64,000 nucleotides of DNA from Flavobacteriaceae bacterium (GTDB taxonomy: Bacteria; Bacteroidota; Bacteroidia; Flavobacteriales; Flavobacteriaceae): the NCBI GenBank assembly GCA_021648755.1, contig JAKISG010000007.1, forward strand, positions 25,183 through 89,182, written 5' to 3'. This document shows, in pieces, positions 9,013 through 17,609 of the stretch. Each line of letters begins with the position of its first letter. Positions within the stretch are counted from its first letter, which is position 1. The position numbers and the translations under genes are program-made. Under the pieces are notes generated by a model. The model was not told where the DNA came from, did not search any database, and saw nothing but the letters and a program-made list of their open reading frames with translations.

Positions 9013-10914
9013 TTATTCATCAAACCCTAATAGTTCATCTATAGTACCAACTGTAACCGAATGATAATTTGGTCGTGCTTTTTTATAAATACGTAAAGCT
9101 TCTTTTAATCTACCGTTATTTTTTAAAGCCCGATAAATTGTAGAAACATACCAACGACGACCAACATTAGTTAGAAAATGCTCTATTTTTTTAGTTACAT
9201 TACTACCCTGATAATTGTGTTTTATAGTTTGCTCAAACCAAACCATAGCGATATAAGAGTTTGTAGTACTAGTATATTCACAATGTGCATCTAAAGTTTG
9301 TAAATGTGCTGCAGAAAATGTTATAGGAATATTACGAATAAAATGTATTTTTTGTTGAATAGCCCAATCTTGACCACAAATATTTTTAACAGAGATTTCA
9401 TTATTTTTCCATTTTTCAATAGTTTGCATAACTATTTCAAATTTATCAGAAGTGATTTTTACTTGATTACTTGGTATTCCTGCTTCATAAATCCATTGAT
9501 TAGTATTGAAATCTATTTTATTTGGTAGCAATAAATTTTTATTTAAATAGGTAATAAATTTCTCAGTAGTAATAGTTAAAAAAGCATGTTTGCTAAAATA
9601 ATTTTTTAAGAATTTATCCATTTTTTCTCGCCCCACTTTCTCTTCTAAGGTTTTTAAAAATAAAAAACCCTTTTCATAAGCAATATCAGTCATGCCATCG
9701 TCTGGAGTTCTTCCATTAAGATTTAGTTTTAGTTTGGTATCGTTTGGGGTATCTTTTAAATTTTCTAAGCCTTCGTCTAAATCTTGACGACCAATTACAG
9801 CTAACATATTTGCATAATCTTTGCCATAAACGGCTTCCATAATTCTACGTTCAAAATAAACGGTAAAACCTTCATTTAGCCAAAAATCATCCCAAGTTGC
9901 ATTGGTTACTAAATTACCAGACCAAGAATGTGCTAATTCATGCGCTATTAAAGTAGTTAAACTTTTATCGCCTGCAATAATGGTTGGTGTAGCAAAAGTC
10001 AATCGCGGGTTTTCCATACCTCCAAACGGAAAACTTGGAGGTAAAACAATAATATCATATTGCTCCCAATTGTATTTACCATATAAATTTTCGGCAGCAA
10101 GCATCATTTTTTCAGTATCTTCAAATTCAGATGCTACTTTTTTAATTAAAGAAGGTTCTGCGTAAACTCCAGTTCTTTCACTTAATGGCACATATACAAT
10201 ATCACCAACTGCCAAAGCAATTAAATATGGCGAAATAGCTTGTTTCATAGTAAAATTATAAACTCCGTTTTTAGATTTTTCTTTCGGATTTTTAGCACTC
10301 ATCACAGCCATTAAATTATTAGGCACAGTAACTCTTGCATTATATGTCAATCGCAATTGTGGTGAATCTTGAATTGGTATCCAAGTTCTTGTCAATATAG
10401 CTTGGCCTTGAGTAAATAAAAACGGATTTTTTTTATCTGCGGTTTGTTGTTTACTTAAAAACTGTAAAGCTTCTGTTTTATGCGTTGTTTCGTAATAAAT
10501 ATGAACTGTTTTTGTATTTTTTGGTAACGTAATAGTCAAATCATCACCATGAATTTGATCCCCTTTTATTACATTAAAACTAGTTTCTCTTTGTATTGAG
10601 TCTATTAAAGATTCGTTAATAGTCACTTTTTTTATTACTAAAGCTTTGGAATCAAAATGAATAAATTTTGCATTAGCCTTTTTTTCTATGTGATAACTTG
10701 CTTTACCAGTAATTATTTTTTTAGTAAAATCAACATCAATATCTAAGTCTAAATGTTTAGCAACGGCTTCATTTGGTTTTGCAAAACTATGTGTATCTAA
10801 AGCGTATTTATCAGTAAAAGTTGTTTCTTTAGAGACTATTTTTTCTGCTGGTTTAGACTTGTCACAACTCCAAATTATAAATGATAGTATTAAGATTTGA
10901 ATTATTTTTTTCAT
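9013..10914 (-). CDS. M1 family zinc aminopeptidase, lipoprotein
   Basis: 633 residues with lipoprotein signal (IIWSC, Cys near 17). The M1 signatures are intact: exopeptidase motif GGMEN (298-302), zinc motif HELAH (325-329) and the third ligand Glu348 in NEGFTVYFE. The total length and a helical C-terminal domain resemble the leukotriene A4 hydrolase-type branch. It likely trims peptides at the envelope, releasing N-terminal residues. It is a single gene on this strand, with plsC upstream at a 70-bp gap. Confidence 0.92.
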   Translation of the reverse strand: MKKIIQILILSFIIWSCDKSKPAEKIVSKETTFTDKYALDTHSFAKPNEAVAKHLDLDIDVDFTKKIITGKASYHIEKKANAKFIHFDSKALVIKKVTINESLIDSIQRETSFNVIKGDQIHGDDLTITLPKNTKTVHIYYETTHKTEALQFLSKQQTADKKNPFLFTQGQAILTRTWIPIQDSPQLRLTYNARVTVPNNLMAVMSAKNPKEKSKNGVYNFTMKQAISPYLIALAVGDIVYVPLSERTGVYAEPSLIKKVASEFEDTEKMMLAAENLYGKYNWEQYDIIVLPPSFPFGGMENPRLTFATPTIIAGDKSLTTLIAHELAHSWSGNLVTNATWDDFWLNEGFTVYFERRIMEAVYGKDYANMLAVIGRQDLDEGLENLKDTPNDTKLKLNLNGRTPDDGMTDIAYEKGFLFLKTLEEKVGREKMDKFLKNYFSKHAFLTITTEKFITYLNKNLLLPNKIDFNTNQWIYEAGIPSNQVKITSDKFEIVMQTIEKWKNNEISVKNICGQDWAIQQKIHFIRNIPITFSAAHLQTLDAHCEYTSTTNSYIAMVWFEQTIKHNYQGSNVTKKIEHFLTNVGRRWYVSTIYRALKNNGRLKEALRIYKKARPNYHSVTVGTIDELLGFDE

Positions 10915-10984
10915 TTTTTAGATTTAAAAAAGTTAAGTATAATTTATTTTTCCACTTTAAAAATAGAATTAAAATTTGAGAATA

Positions 10985-11716
10985 TTACTTTATCAAACTT
11001 TTATATATTACATCAAAAGTTTTTTGCTTTAATTCAATTCTATCATCTAAAGTTAGTTCATCTGTCGTAATAAAATCATGAATTTTTACTCTTAATTTTC
11101 CAGGGCTTCCGCTAAAAAATGTATAAGAGAAACGTTTTTTAGAATCGTAAAACGTAATGGGTACAATGGGTATTTTATGCTCTATAGCTAGTCTAAAAGC
11201 ACCACTTTTAAATACATCTAAAATAATGTTTTCATCGCTTGGAACTTTCCCCTCAGGAAAAATACAAATACTAGTACCGTTCTTTAACCTTCTATCTGCA
11301 TCTGCAAAAGCTTTTCTACCGCTTTTAGAGTCTGTTCTATCAACGATAATATTAGTTTTTTTAAAAACATAACCAAATACGGGTATTTTAGTTAACTCTT
11401 TCTTACCAACAAATACAAATGGGTTTTTAGTTATTGCAAACATTAACATAATATCTATCATAGAAGTATGATTGGGGCAAAATAAATAACTTTTTTTAGA
11501 ATCTATTTTTTTTTGACCTTCTAGTTTGATTTTAAAACCCATAACAAATAAAATTGTTTTTGCCCAAGTACTTGCAATTTTAAAAAAAATAGGATACCAT
11601 TTTTCTTTAGACATTATTATTAACAAGAAAGGAAAAATAGGTATAATGGTAAATAAAACCCAACCATAAAACCAAATACGCCAAATAAAGATTAAAATAT
11701 TTTTGAATATACGCAT
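10985..11716 (-). CDS. plsC: 1-acyl-sn-glycerol-3-phosphate acyltransferase
   Basis: 243 residues from the ATG at 11716. A TTG 13 codons upstream is open but would add a hydrophobic extension. The N-terminal membrane segments span about residues 8-35. The acyltransferase motifs are the catalytic HTSMID (HX4D, 83-88) and FPEGKVPS (153-160), with VDRTDSKSGRKA between them. PlsC acylates lysophosphatidic acid to phosphatidic acid in phospholipid synthesis. It diverges from trpS. Confidence 0.9.
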   Translation of the reverse strand: MRIFKNILIFIWRIWFYGWVLFTIIPIFPFLLIIMSKEKWYPIFFKIASTWAKTILFVMGFKIKLEGQKKIDSKKSYLFCPNHTSMIDIMLMFAITKNPFVFVGKKELTKIPVFGYVFKKTNIIVDRTDSKSGRKAFADADRRLKNGTSICIFPEGKVPSDENIILDVFKSGAFRLAIEHKIPIVPITFYDSKKRFSYTFFSGSPGKLRVKIHDFITTDELTLDDRIELKQKTFDVIYKSLIK

Positions 11717-11774
11717 AAACGCCAAAAATAGTAAAAAACTTTGGTCTTCGGTCAAAGGTCTTCAAACCTTTTCA

Positions 11775-11782
11775 TACTTTTG
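11775..11782 (+). promoter_or_regulatory. Possible -7 promoter box for trpS
   Basis: TACTTTTG fits the TAnnTTTG consensus and lies 19 bp before the trpS ATG. That spacing would leave a short leader. No well-placed -33 TTTG is seen. Confidence 0.4.
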
Positions 11783-11800
11783 TAACATAAATAATAAAAA

Positions 11801-12769
11801 ATGACTAGAGTTTTAACAGGAATTCAAAGTACAGGCACACCACATTTAGGTAATATTTTAGGTGCTATTTTACCTGCTATTGAAATGAGTAAAAATGCAA
11901 AAAATGAATCGTTTTTATTTATTGCAGATATGCATTCGCTTACTCAAATTAAAGATGGTAATATTTTAAAGAAAAACACCTATAGTACAGCTGCTACTTG
12001 GTTGGCTTTTGGATTAAACATTAACAAAACTGTTTTTTATAGGCAAAGTAAAATACCACAAGTAACTGAATTGTCTTGGTATTTAAGTTGTTTTTATCCA
12101 TACCAACGATTAACTTTAGCGCATAGTTTTAAAGATAAATCAGACCGTTTAGAAGATGTAAATGCAGGTTTATTTACCTACCCAATGTTAATGGCTGCTG
12201 ACATTTTATTGTACGATGCTAATATTGTACCTGTGGGTAAAGACCAATTGCAACATGTAGAAATGACACGTGATGTTGCTTCACGTTTTCATGCAAAATT
12301 AGGCGAAATTTTTATTTTACCAAAGGCTAAAGTACAAGAAAACACAATGTTAGTTCCAGGTACAGATGGCGAAAAAATGAGTAAATCTAAAAGTAATATT
12401 ATCAATATTTTTTTAGATGACAAAAAATTACGTAAGCAGATTATGAAAATTCAAACGGACTCTACTCCGCTAGAAGACCCTAAAAACCCTGATACTTGTA
12501 ATTTGTTTGCTTTGTATAGATTAGTGGCTTCAAAAGAACAAATAGAAGAAATGCGTTCTAATTACCTTAACGGAAATTATGGTTATGGTTATGCAAAACA
12601 AGCATTTTACGAGCTGCTAGTTGATAAATTTTCTAAAGAAAGAGAATTATATCATTATTATATGAATAATTTTTTTGAAATTGATGCTATTTTAGAACAG
12701 GGAGAACAAAAAGCAAGAGTAATTGCTAATGCTGTTTTACAAAGAGTAAGAACGAAAATAGGCTATTAA
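11801..12769 (+). CDS. trpS: Tryptophanyl-tRNA synthetase
   Basis: 322 residues, the usual length for bacterial TrpRS. The class I signatures are present: a HIGH-type motif in TPHLGNILGA near residue 13-22 and KMSKS in GEKMSKSKSN near 195. YPMLMAADILLYDA and VPVGKDQLQHVE are characteristic TrpRS substrate-pocket segments. It charges tRNA-Trp. Monocistronic, followed by a hairpin at 12812. Confidence 0.96.
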   Translation: MTRVLTGIQSTGTPHLGNILGAILPAIEMSKNAKNESFLFIADMHSLTQIKDGNILKKNTYSTAATWLAFGLNINKTVFYRQSKIPQVTELSWYLSCFYPYQRLTLAHSFKDKSDRLEDVNAGLFTYPMLMAADILLYDANIVPVGKDQLQHVEMTRDVASRFHAKLGEIFILPKAKVQENTMLVPGTDGEKMSKSKSNIINIFLDDKKLRKQIMKIQTDSTPLEDPKNPDTCNLFALYRLVASKEQIEEMRSNYLNGNYGYGYAKQAFYELLVDKFSKERELYHYYMNNFFEIDAILEQGEQKARVIANAVLQRVRTKIGY

Positions 12770-12811
12770 AAAGTAGGTTTCAATTATAAAATTTAAAATA
12801 ATTTTTATAAA

Positions 12812-12842
12812 AAAGAGATCATTAATTAAAAATAATCTCTTT
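12812..12842. terminator. Hairpin between trpS and the LysM/BON gene
   Basis: AAAGAGAT pairs with ATCTCTTT around a 15-base AT-rich loop, flanked by an A-tract on the left. It lies between two convergent genes (trpS and the kbp-like gene) and could terminate both. Confidence 0.55.
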
Positions 12843-12856
12843 GTATAGTTACAAGA

Positions 12857-13327
12857 TTAATCTAAAGTAGGAATACGTAATACTTGACCAGGATAAATTT
12901 TATCAGGGTGAGATAACATAGGTTTATTGGCTTCAAATATTACAGGGTATTTCATAGCGTTATCGTAATAGTTTTTAGCGATTTTACCTAAAGTATCTCC
13001 GCTTACAACAGTATGAAATTGTGCTTGTGGTTCTTCTATTGTAACTGCGGTTGTCATTCGATCATCAACCGTAGCGATACCTTCTGTATTACCAACAACC
13101 AATACCACTTTTTCTCGAGTTGCCTGATCTGCTGTTTCACCGTAAACTAAAGCAGTGTCACCATTGAGAACGATGTCTAAACTTGCTACTTCAAACCCTA
13201 ACGCGTTTACAGCATCTATTAATTTTGATGCTTTTTCCGCAGCTTCCTCTACGGCTTCTTCTTTTGTTGTTTTTCCGATTCCAAATACTTTTGCTCCAGC
13301 ATTTTTAATGAAAGAAAATAATCCCAT
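12857..13327 (-). CDS. BON and LysM domain protein, Kbp/YgaU-like
   Basis: 156 residues, close to E. coli Kbp (YgaU). A short N-terminal helix with an AEKASKLIDAV stretch leads into a BON domain (about 35-95), followed by a C-terminal LysM (about 105-156: HTVVSGDTLGKIAKNYY and YPGQVLRIP). There is no signal peptide, which also holds for Kbp, a cytoplasmic potassium-binding protein. By homology it may sense or bind K+, but that function is known mainly for the enterobacterial protein. Confidence 0.85.
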   Translation of the reverse strand: MGLFSFIKNAGAKVFGIGKTTKEEAVEEAAEKASKLIDAVNALGFEVASLDIVLNGDTALVYGETADQATREKVVLVVGNTEGIATVDDRMTTAVTIEEPQAQFHTVVSGDTLGKIAKNYYDNAMKYPVIFEANKPMLSHPDKIYPGQVLRIPTLD

Positions 13328-13442
13328 AATTTTAATTTTTTAATTGATTAATATTTATTTTAAAGTCGGAAGATACAATAATTTTAATAAATATTCGGTT
13401 AATTTTTATTCTGTAAGACCCATTTTAAAAAAATCAAATCTG

Positions 13443-13450
13443 TATCTTTG
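13443..13450 (+). promoter_or_regulatory. Possible -7 promoter box for upp
   Basis: TATCTTTG, an exact TAnnTTTG match, lies 16 bp before the upp ATG. The region expected for -33 is only T-rich. Confidence 0.45.
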
Positions 13451-13466
13451 TGTAAATTAAATATTT

Positions 13467-14117
13467 ATGATAATTCACAAATTAGAAAAATCAGATTCTA
13501 TATTAAACACCTTTATTGCACAATTAAGAGCTAAAGATATTCAAAAAGATGCTATGCGTTTTAGACGAAATATTGAAAGAATAGGTGAAGTTATTGCTTA
13601 TGAATTAAGTAAATCGTTACATTATAAAGTTAAAAAAATAATAACTCCTTTAGGTGTAAAAAAAATTAATTTAATAACTAACAATTTAGTCATTTGTTCC
13701 ATTTTAAGAGCAGGGTTACCACTACATCAAGGCTTGTTAAATTATTTTGATGCAGCAGAAAATGCATATATTTCTGCTTTTAGAAGACATACAAACTCAA
13801 ATGAGTTTGAGATTGTTGTTGAATATTTTGCTTCGCCTACATTAGAAAATAAAACGTTAATATTAGCAGACCCTATGCTAGCAACGGGTAATTCTTTAGT
13901 TGCTGTATATAATGCTTTATTAAAACATGGTAAACCTAAAAAAATTCATATAGTTGCTGTAATAGGAGCAAGTCAAGGAATTGATTTTATAAAAAAACAT
14001 TTTCCTAAAAATACCGAGTTATGGATTGCTACTGTTGACGATAAACTAAACAAAAAAGGGTATATCATTCCAGGTTTAGGTGATGCAGGAGATTTAGCTT
14101 TTGGTGAAAAATTATAG
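13467..14117 (+). CDS. upp: Uracil phosphoribosyltransferase
   Basis: 216 residues, typical for UPRTase. The PRPP-binding loop is ILADPMLATGNSLV near residue 131-144. SILRAGLPLHQGL and the uracil-binding C-terminal PGLGDAGDLAFG are present. It makes UMP from uracil and PRPP in pyrimidine salvage in the cytoplasm. It appears monocistronic with its own promoter. Confidence 0.95.
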   Translation: MIIHKLEKSDSILNTFIAQLRAKDIQKDAMRFRRNIERIGEVIAYELSKSLHYKVKKIITPLGVKKINLITNNLVICSILRAGLPLHQGLLNYFDAAENAYISAFRRHTNSNEFEIVVEYFASPTLENKTLILADPMLATGNSLVAVYNALLKHGKPKKIHIVAVIGASQGIDFIKKHFPKNTELWIATVDDKLNKKGYIIPGLGDAGDLAFGEKL

Positions 14118-14202
14118 AATTTTTTAACCATAATACACTAGCAAATAAACAAATATTTATTACTTTTGCATTTTAAATTAAAATGGAGTAAACCATAATA
14201 TT

Positions 14203-14406
14203 ATGACATTAAATATTTTTAGAGTAATTGGCGATTTTTGTACAAATGTTCTATTTAAACCGTACAACGCTTTAGCAAAAATAAATTATAAAGAGTTTTG
14301 GTGGACATCTAATTTTTTGAATACTATATTTTTTTTAATTACTGCGTCTCTTTTTATTTATTGGTTATTTAAACTAAAAGCCTTTAAAAAAGAAGGAGCA
14401 GAATAA
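14203..14406 (+). CDS. Small membrane protein, DUF6341-like
   Basis: 67 residues with one transmembrane segment (about residues 38-57: FLNTIFFLITASLFIYWLF) preceded by an aromatic amphipathic part and followed by a short charged tail. It resembles the small flavobacterial family annotated as DUF6341, but I give that from memory of the pattern. It sits 9 bp before trmB in the same direction and probably shares its transcript. Function unknown. Confidence 0.7.
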   Translation: MTLNIFRVIGDFCTNVLFKPYNALAKINYKEFWWTSNFLNTIFFLITASLFIYWLFKLKAFKKEGAE

Positions 14407-14415
14407 AAACTTATT

Positions 14416-15087
14416 TTGGGAAGTAAAAATAAATTAAAAAGATTTCGTGAAAACGAAATTTTTCAAAATGTTATTCAACCAACAAGAGAAGAGGTTCTTA
14501 ACGGATTTAACCTAAAAGGTAAATGGAATACATTTTTTAAAAATAATAATCCGATAGTTTTAGAATTAGGTTGTGGTAAAGGTGAATATACTGTTGCATT
14601 AGCGAGAAAAAAACCAAATATCAATTATATAGGTGTTGATATTAAAGGGGCTCGTTTTTGGAGAGGCGCAAAAACTGGAATTGAAGAAAAACTAATAAAT
14701 ATTGCTTTTCTAAGAACTCAAATAGAATTAATTGATTTGTGTTTTGCAATTAACGAAATTTCAGAAATTTGGATAACTTTTCCTGACCCACAAATTAAAT
14801 ATACAAGAACAATTCATAGACTTACAAATATTGATTTTTTAAAAAAATACCATACTATTTTAATTAATGATGGAATAGTACATCTTAAAACGGATAGTGA
14901 ATTTATGCATGGTTATACTTTAGGTTTGTTAACGGGGTTAAAACAAGAAATCCTATATGCACATCATCATATTTATAACAATAATGAATCACCAAAAGAA
15001 GCTATAAATACCCAAACTTTTTACGAAAAACAATATTTAGAAAAAAATAAAGCAATTACGTATATTAAATTTAGACTGAACTTTTAA
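14416..15087 (+). CDS. trmB: tRNA (guanine-N7-)-methyltransferase
   Basis: 223 residues. The SAM-binding motif VLELGCGKGEYT is near 49-60, and IGVDIKGARFWRGAK and ITFPDPQIKYT are characteristic TrmB segments. The enzyme methylates G46 in the variable loop of tRNAs. The start is a TTG at 14416. It is preferred because the resulting N-terminus MGSKNKLKRF is the one seen in the flavobacterial family and no ATG lies upstream in frame. The gene lies between the small membrane protein and an alkyltransferase-like gene, with very short gaps (9 and 7 bp), so this is an operon. Confidence 0.93.
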   Translation: MGSKNKLKRFRENEIFQNVIQPTREEVLNGFNLKGKWNTFFKNNNPIVLELGCGKGEYTVALARKKPNINYIGVDIKGARFWRGAKTGIEEKLINIAFLRTQIELIDLCFAINEISEIWITFPDPQIKYTRTIHRLTNIDFLKKYHTILINDGIVHLKTDSEFMHGYTLGLLTGLKQEILYAHHHIYNNNESPKEAINTQTFYEKQYLEKNKAITYIKFRLNF

Positions 15088-15094
15088 TTTTTTT

Positions 15095-15418
15095 ATGGAT
15101 AAAAACGCACATTTTTTTGAAAGAGTCTATGCTGTTGCAAGGAAAATACCTTACGGAAAAGTTACCTCTTATGGAGCAATTGCTAAATTTTTAGGAGTAG
15201 CAAAATCAGCAAGAATGGTTGGTTGGGCAATGAACAAAACACATAAAGATGAAACAATACCCGCACATAGAGTTGTTAATCGTAAAGGACTATTAACAGG
15301 TAAACATCATTTTGACGGTACGAATTTAATGCAGCAACTATTAGAAAGTGAAGGAATTATTATTAAAAATAATCAAATATTGAAGTTTGATGAAGTTTTT
15401 TGGCATCCAAATAGTTAA
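15095..15418 (+). CDS. Alkyltransferase-like protein (ATL), Cys-less MGMT homologue
   Basis: 107 residues corresponding to the DNA-binding domain of O6-alkylguanine-DNA alkyltransferase. The helix-turn-helix and Arg finger (KSARMVGWAMN) are present. The acceptor motif PCHR of true alkyltransferases is PAHR here (IPAHRVVNRKG, around residue 60), so the reactive Cys is missing. Such ATL proteins flip and bind O6-alkylguanine lesions and hand them to nucleotide excision repair. It starts 7 bp after trmB. Confidence 0.9.
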   Translation: MDKNAHFFERVYAVARKIPYGKVTSYGAIAKFLGVAKSARMVGWAMNKTHKDETIPAHRVVNRKGLLTGKHHFDGTNLMQQLLESEGIIIKNNQILKFDEVFWHPNS

Positions 15419-15503
15419 TTTAGTTTAAATTTATTATGTTTAATGCCTGTTTTATTAAAAATTCATATATTTACAACTTTTATTTTATTAAACGATAAAT
15501 CAT

Positions 15504-16229
15504 ATGAAACATATAAATTTTTTTTTAGGAATAATTATTTTAAGTTTATCTCTAAGTATTAAAGCACAAAATGAGACTATTATTAATAGTGAAATAGGTA
15601 TTTTATTTGGGCCTGTTTTTATGCAAACAGATTATCTCACAGATTCATCATCAAAAGCTGGTGTAGATTTTGGAGTTGCATATATTGCAAACTTTTCCCC
15701 TTCTAGATATAAATCAAAAGTACTTTCTTGGATTGTTGATCATGTAAAAGCAAGAGTTGAATTATCATTTTCAAGAGTAAAACTAGAACATGATTTAAAT
15801 AGAATTGAAAATTTAGGGTTAAATTCAAACCAATTTGAAGGGATGAGAGGTAATGTAAAACTCTTTAATTTTGGGGTTTTTGGTGAGTTTAATTTTTTAT
15901 CATTACTAAAAACTAAATCAAAAGTACATCCGTACCTTTTAGTGGGTGGTTCTTATACTTCAGCAAATTCTAGTGTAATTTTTGATTCTAATGTGGGAGC
16001 ACCACCTATTTATACTAACAGCCTGTTTTTAGGAAAAAATAATGTAGCCTCTCTTACTAGTGGTCTAGGTCTTAGATTTAAATTAACAGATGTTGACTTA
16101 ATTGCAGAAGGCAGGTTTCAATCTTTTTTTTCAGACAGGGTTGAAGGTATAGATACTGATGTTATAGGTGATGAAAATAACGATACACAGATATTGTTTA
16201 AAATAGGCGCTGTTTTTTACTTAAATTAA
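15504..16229 (+). CDS. Outer-membrane beta-barrel protein, PorT-like
   Basis: 241 residues with a signal peptide (cleaved after SIKA, near residue 22). The rest shows alternating hydrophobic strands and ends in an aromatic-hydrophobic strand (IGAVFYLN), as expected of a BamA-inserted barrel of about 8-10 strands. Segments such as GLGLRFKLTDVDLIAEGRFQ are typical of the broad outer membrane beta-barrel (OMP_b-brl) group. Ligand or role not evident. Confidence 0.72.
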   Translation: MKHINFFLGIIILSLSLSIKAQNETIINSEIGILFGPVFMQTDYLTDSSSKAGVDFGVAYIANFSPSRYKSKVLSWIVDHVKARVELSFSRVKLEHDLNRIENLGLNSNQFEGMRGNVKLFNFGVFGEFNFLSLLKTKSKVHPYLLVGGSYTSANSSVIFDSNVGAPPIYTNSLFLGKNNVASLTSGLGLRFKLTDVDLIAEGRFQSFFSDRVEGIDTDVIGDENNDTQILFKIGAVFYLN

Positions 16230-16304
16230 TATTTATTTATGATGTAGTGTTTTCCTGAACTTATCTATAACAATAAATAGCATTTTACGAGATGTATCAG
16301 GCGC

Positions 16305-17366
16305 TTATTGCATTTTTTCTTTTAATAAATAAATATAGACAGGATAATGGTCACTATAACCACCAGTAAATTGATTACCAGACCAAGACCTAAAAGAGTA
16401 GCCCTTATATCTCCCTTTTTTGTTAGTCATATACCGTGGGTTAAAAATATTAGCTTTATACAACTTATAATTAGTATAATCTTTAGTTGTAGTTACTAAT
16501 GGAAATGTTAATAAAATTTGATCAAATAAATTAATATTGTCTCGATAACCTAGCGTATTTAAACCTCTACGAAACATATCTTCCATTGGGTTATAAATAT
16601 CACTTTCCTTTAAAGTTAATTTTTTACCCTTTGCCTTTAATACTTTTTTAAAACTCAAATTTATAGGGTCATCATTAAAATCACCCATAATAATGACTTT
16701 AGGATTTGGGTATTGCTCTTTTAAATCTTCAATTATTTTTATATTTAAAGCTGCCGCTTTTTCTCGTCCAGGTCTACTTCGTTGTTCACCACCACTTCTA
16801 GAAGGCCAATGATTTACTATTAAATGTATTATTTCATCATCTAACATACCTGTAACTAATAACTGGTCACGTGTATCATTACGCTTACCGTTACTATTTA
16901 CTAATTCTAATTCATACGGTTTGTGGTCTATAGGTTTAAAATATCTTTTCTGGTATAATAAAGCAACATCAATTCCACGCTCATCTGGCGAATCGTAATG
17001 AATAATACCATAATGTTTTTTCTTTAGAAGTTCATGTGCAATTAAATCTTCTAGAACCAATCTATTTTCTACCTCACAAACACCAATTATTGCAGGACTT
17101 GTTTTTGTTTTTTCTACACCTATTTCAGAAATTACTTTTGCCATATTATCTATTTTAGACCAATATGCTTTAGCTCTATTTTTTGCTTTCATTTCCATTA
17201 TAGGACTTCTTTCATCTAACTTTTTTGGGTCATTAATGGTGTCAAATAAATTTTCAAGATTATAAAAAGCAACTGTTCTTATTTGAAATTTTTTATCTTT
17301 TTGCTGACCAAAAGCAGTTATACCAATAAACAAAAAGGTAAGTGTAATTAATCGAAATAATTTCAT
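16305..17366 (-). CDS. Secreted endonuclease/exonuclease/phosphatase family protein
   Basis: 353 residues, with a signal peptide (ITLTFLFIGITAFG, cleaved near residue 20). The EEP fold motifs are in order: FYNLENLFDT (metal site Asn and Glu), GVCEVENR, LIVNHWPSRSGG, IIMGDFNDDP (catalytic Asp and Asn) and SDHYPVYIYL (catalytic His near the C-terminus). All metal and catalytic residues look intact. It likely cuts a phosphodiester substrate, perhaps extracellular nucleic acid, outside the cytoplasm. It diverges from the TonB receptor and DUF5689 pair at 17610-21952, suggesting joint uptake of the product, though substrate is inferred. Confidence 0.87.
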   Translation of the reverse strand: MKLFRLITLTFLFIGITAFGQQKDKKFQIRTVAFYNLENLFDTINDPKKLDERSPIMEMKAKNRAKAYWSKIDNMAKVISEIGVEKTKTSPAIIGVCEVENRLVLEDLIAHELLKKKHYGIIHYDSPDERGIDVALLYQKRYFKPIDHKPYELELVNSNGKRNDTRDQLLVTGMLDDEIIHLIVNHWPSRSGGEQRSRPGREKAAALNIKIIEDLKEQYPNPKVIIMGDFNDDPINLSFKKVLKAKGKKLTLKESDIYNPMEDMFRRGLNTLGYRDNINLFDQILLTFPLVTTTKDYTNYKLYKANIFNPRYMTNKKGRYKGYSFRSWSGNQFTGGYSDHYPVYIYLLKEKMQ

Positions 17367-17500
17367 TTGTCTATATATTTATATTAAAGTTTGCTAAACT
17401 AAAAACAATATTCGAGCCAAAAAATAGTATCTAATTTTAGTTATACAAAATTGTTAATATTTAACTTTCTTTTTTCTAAAAAAAAAACAATTAAAAATAG

Positions 17501-17508
17501 TAGTTTTG
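17501..17508 (+). promoter_or_regulatory. Possible -7 promoter box for the TonB receptor operon
   Basis: TAGTTTTG fits TAnnTTTG and lies about 100 bp before the receptor ATG, leaving a longer leader. The 240-bp divergent gap to the nuclease gene shows no other clear signal. Confidence 0.3.
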
Positions 17509-17609
17509 CAAAAATTAAATAATCATTTTTTTAATATAAAAACATGAAGCGCTCATAACTACTATTTTATGAATGTACTATGTTTTTTAAAAACAATAAA
17601 AACGAATAC

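Noticed and set aside
17580..17609. ATG 10 codons upstream of the TonB receptor signal peptide
   Set aside because: The upstream codons (KNNKNE) would bury the signal peptide, so the start at 17610 fits better.
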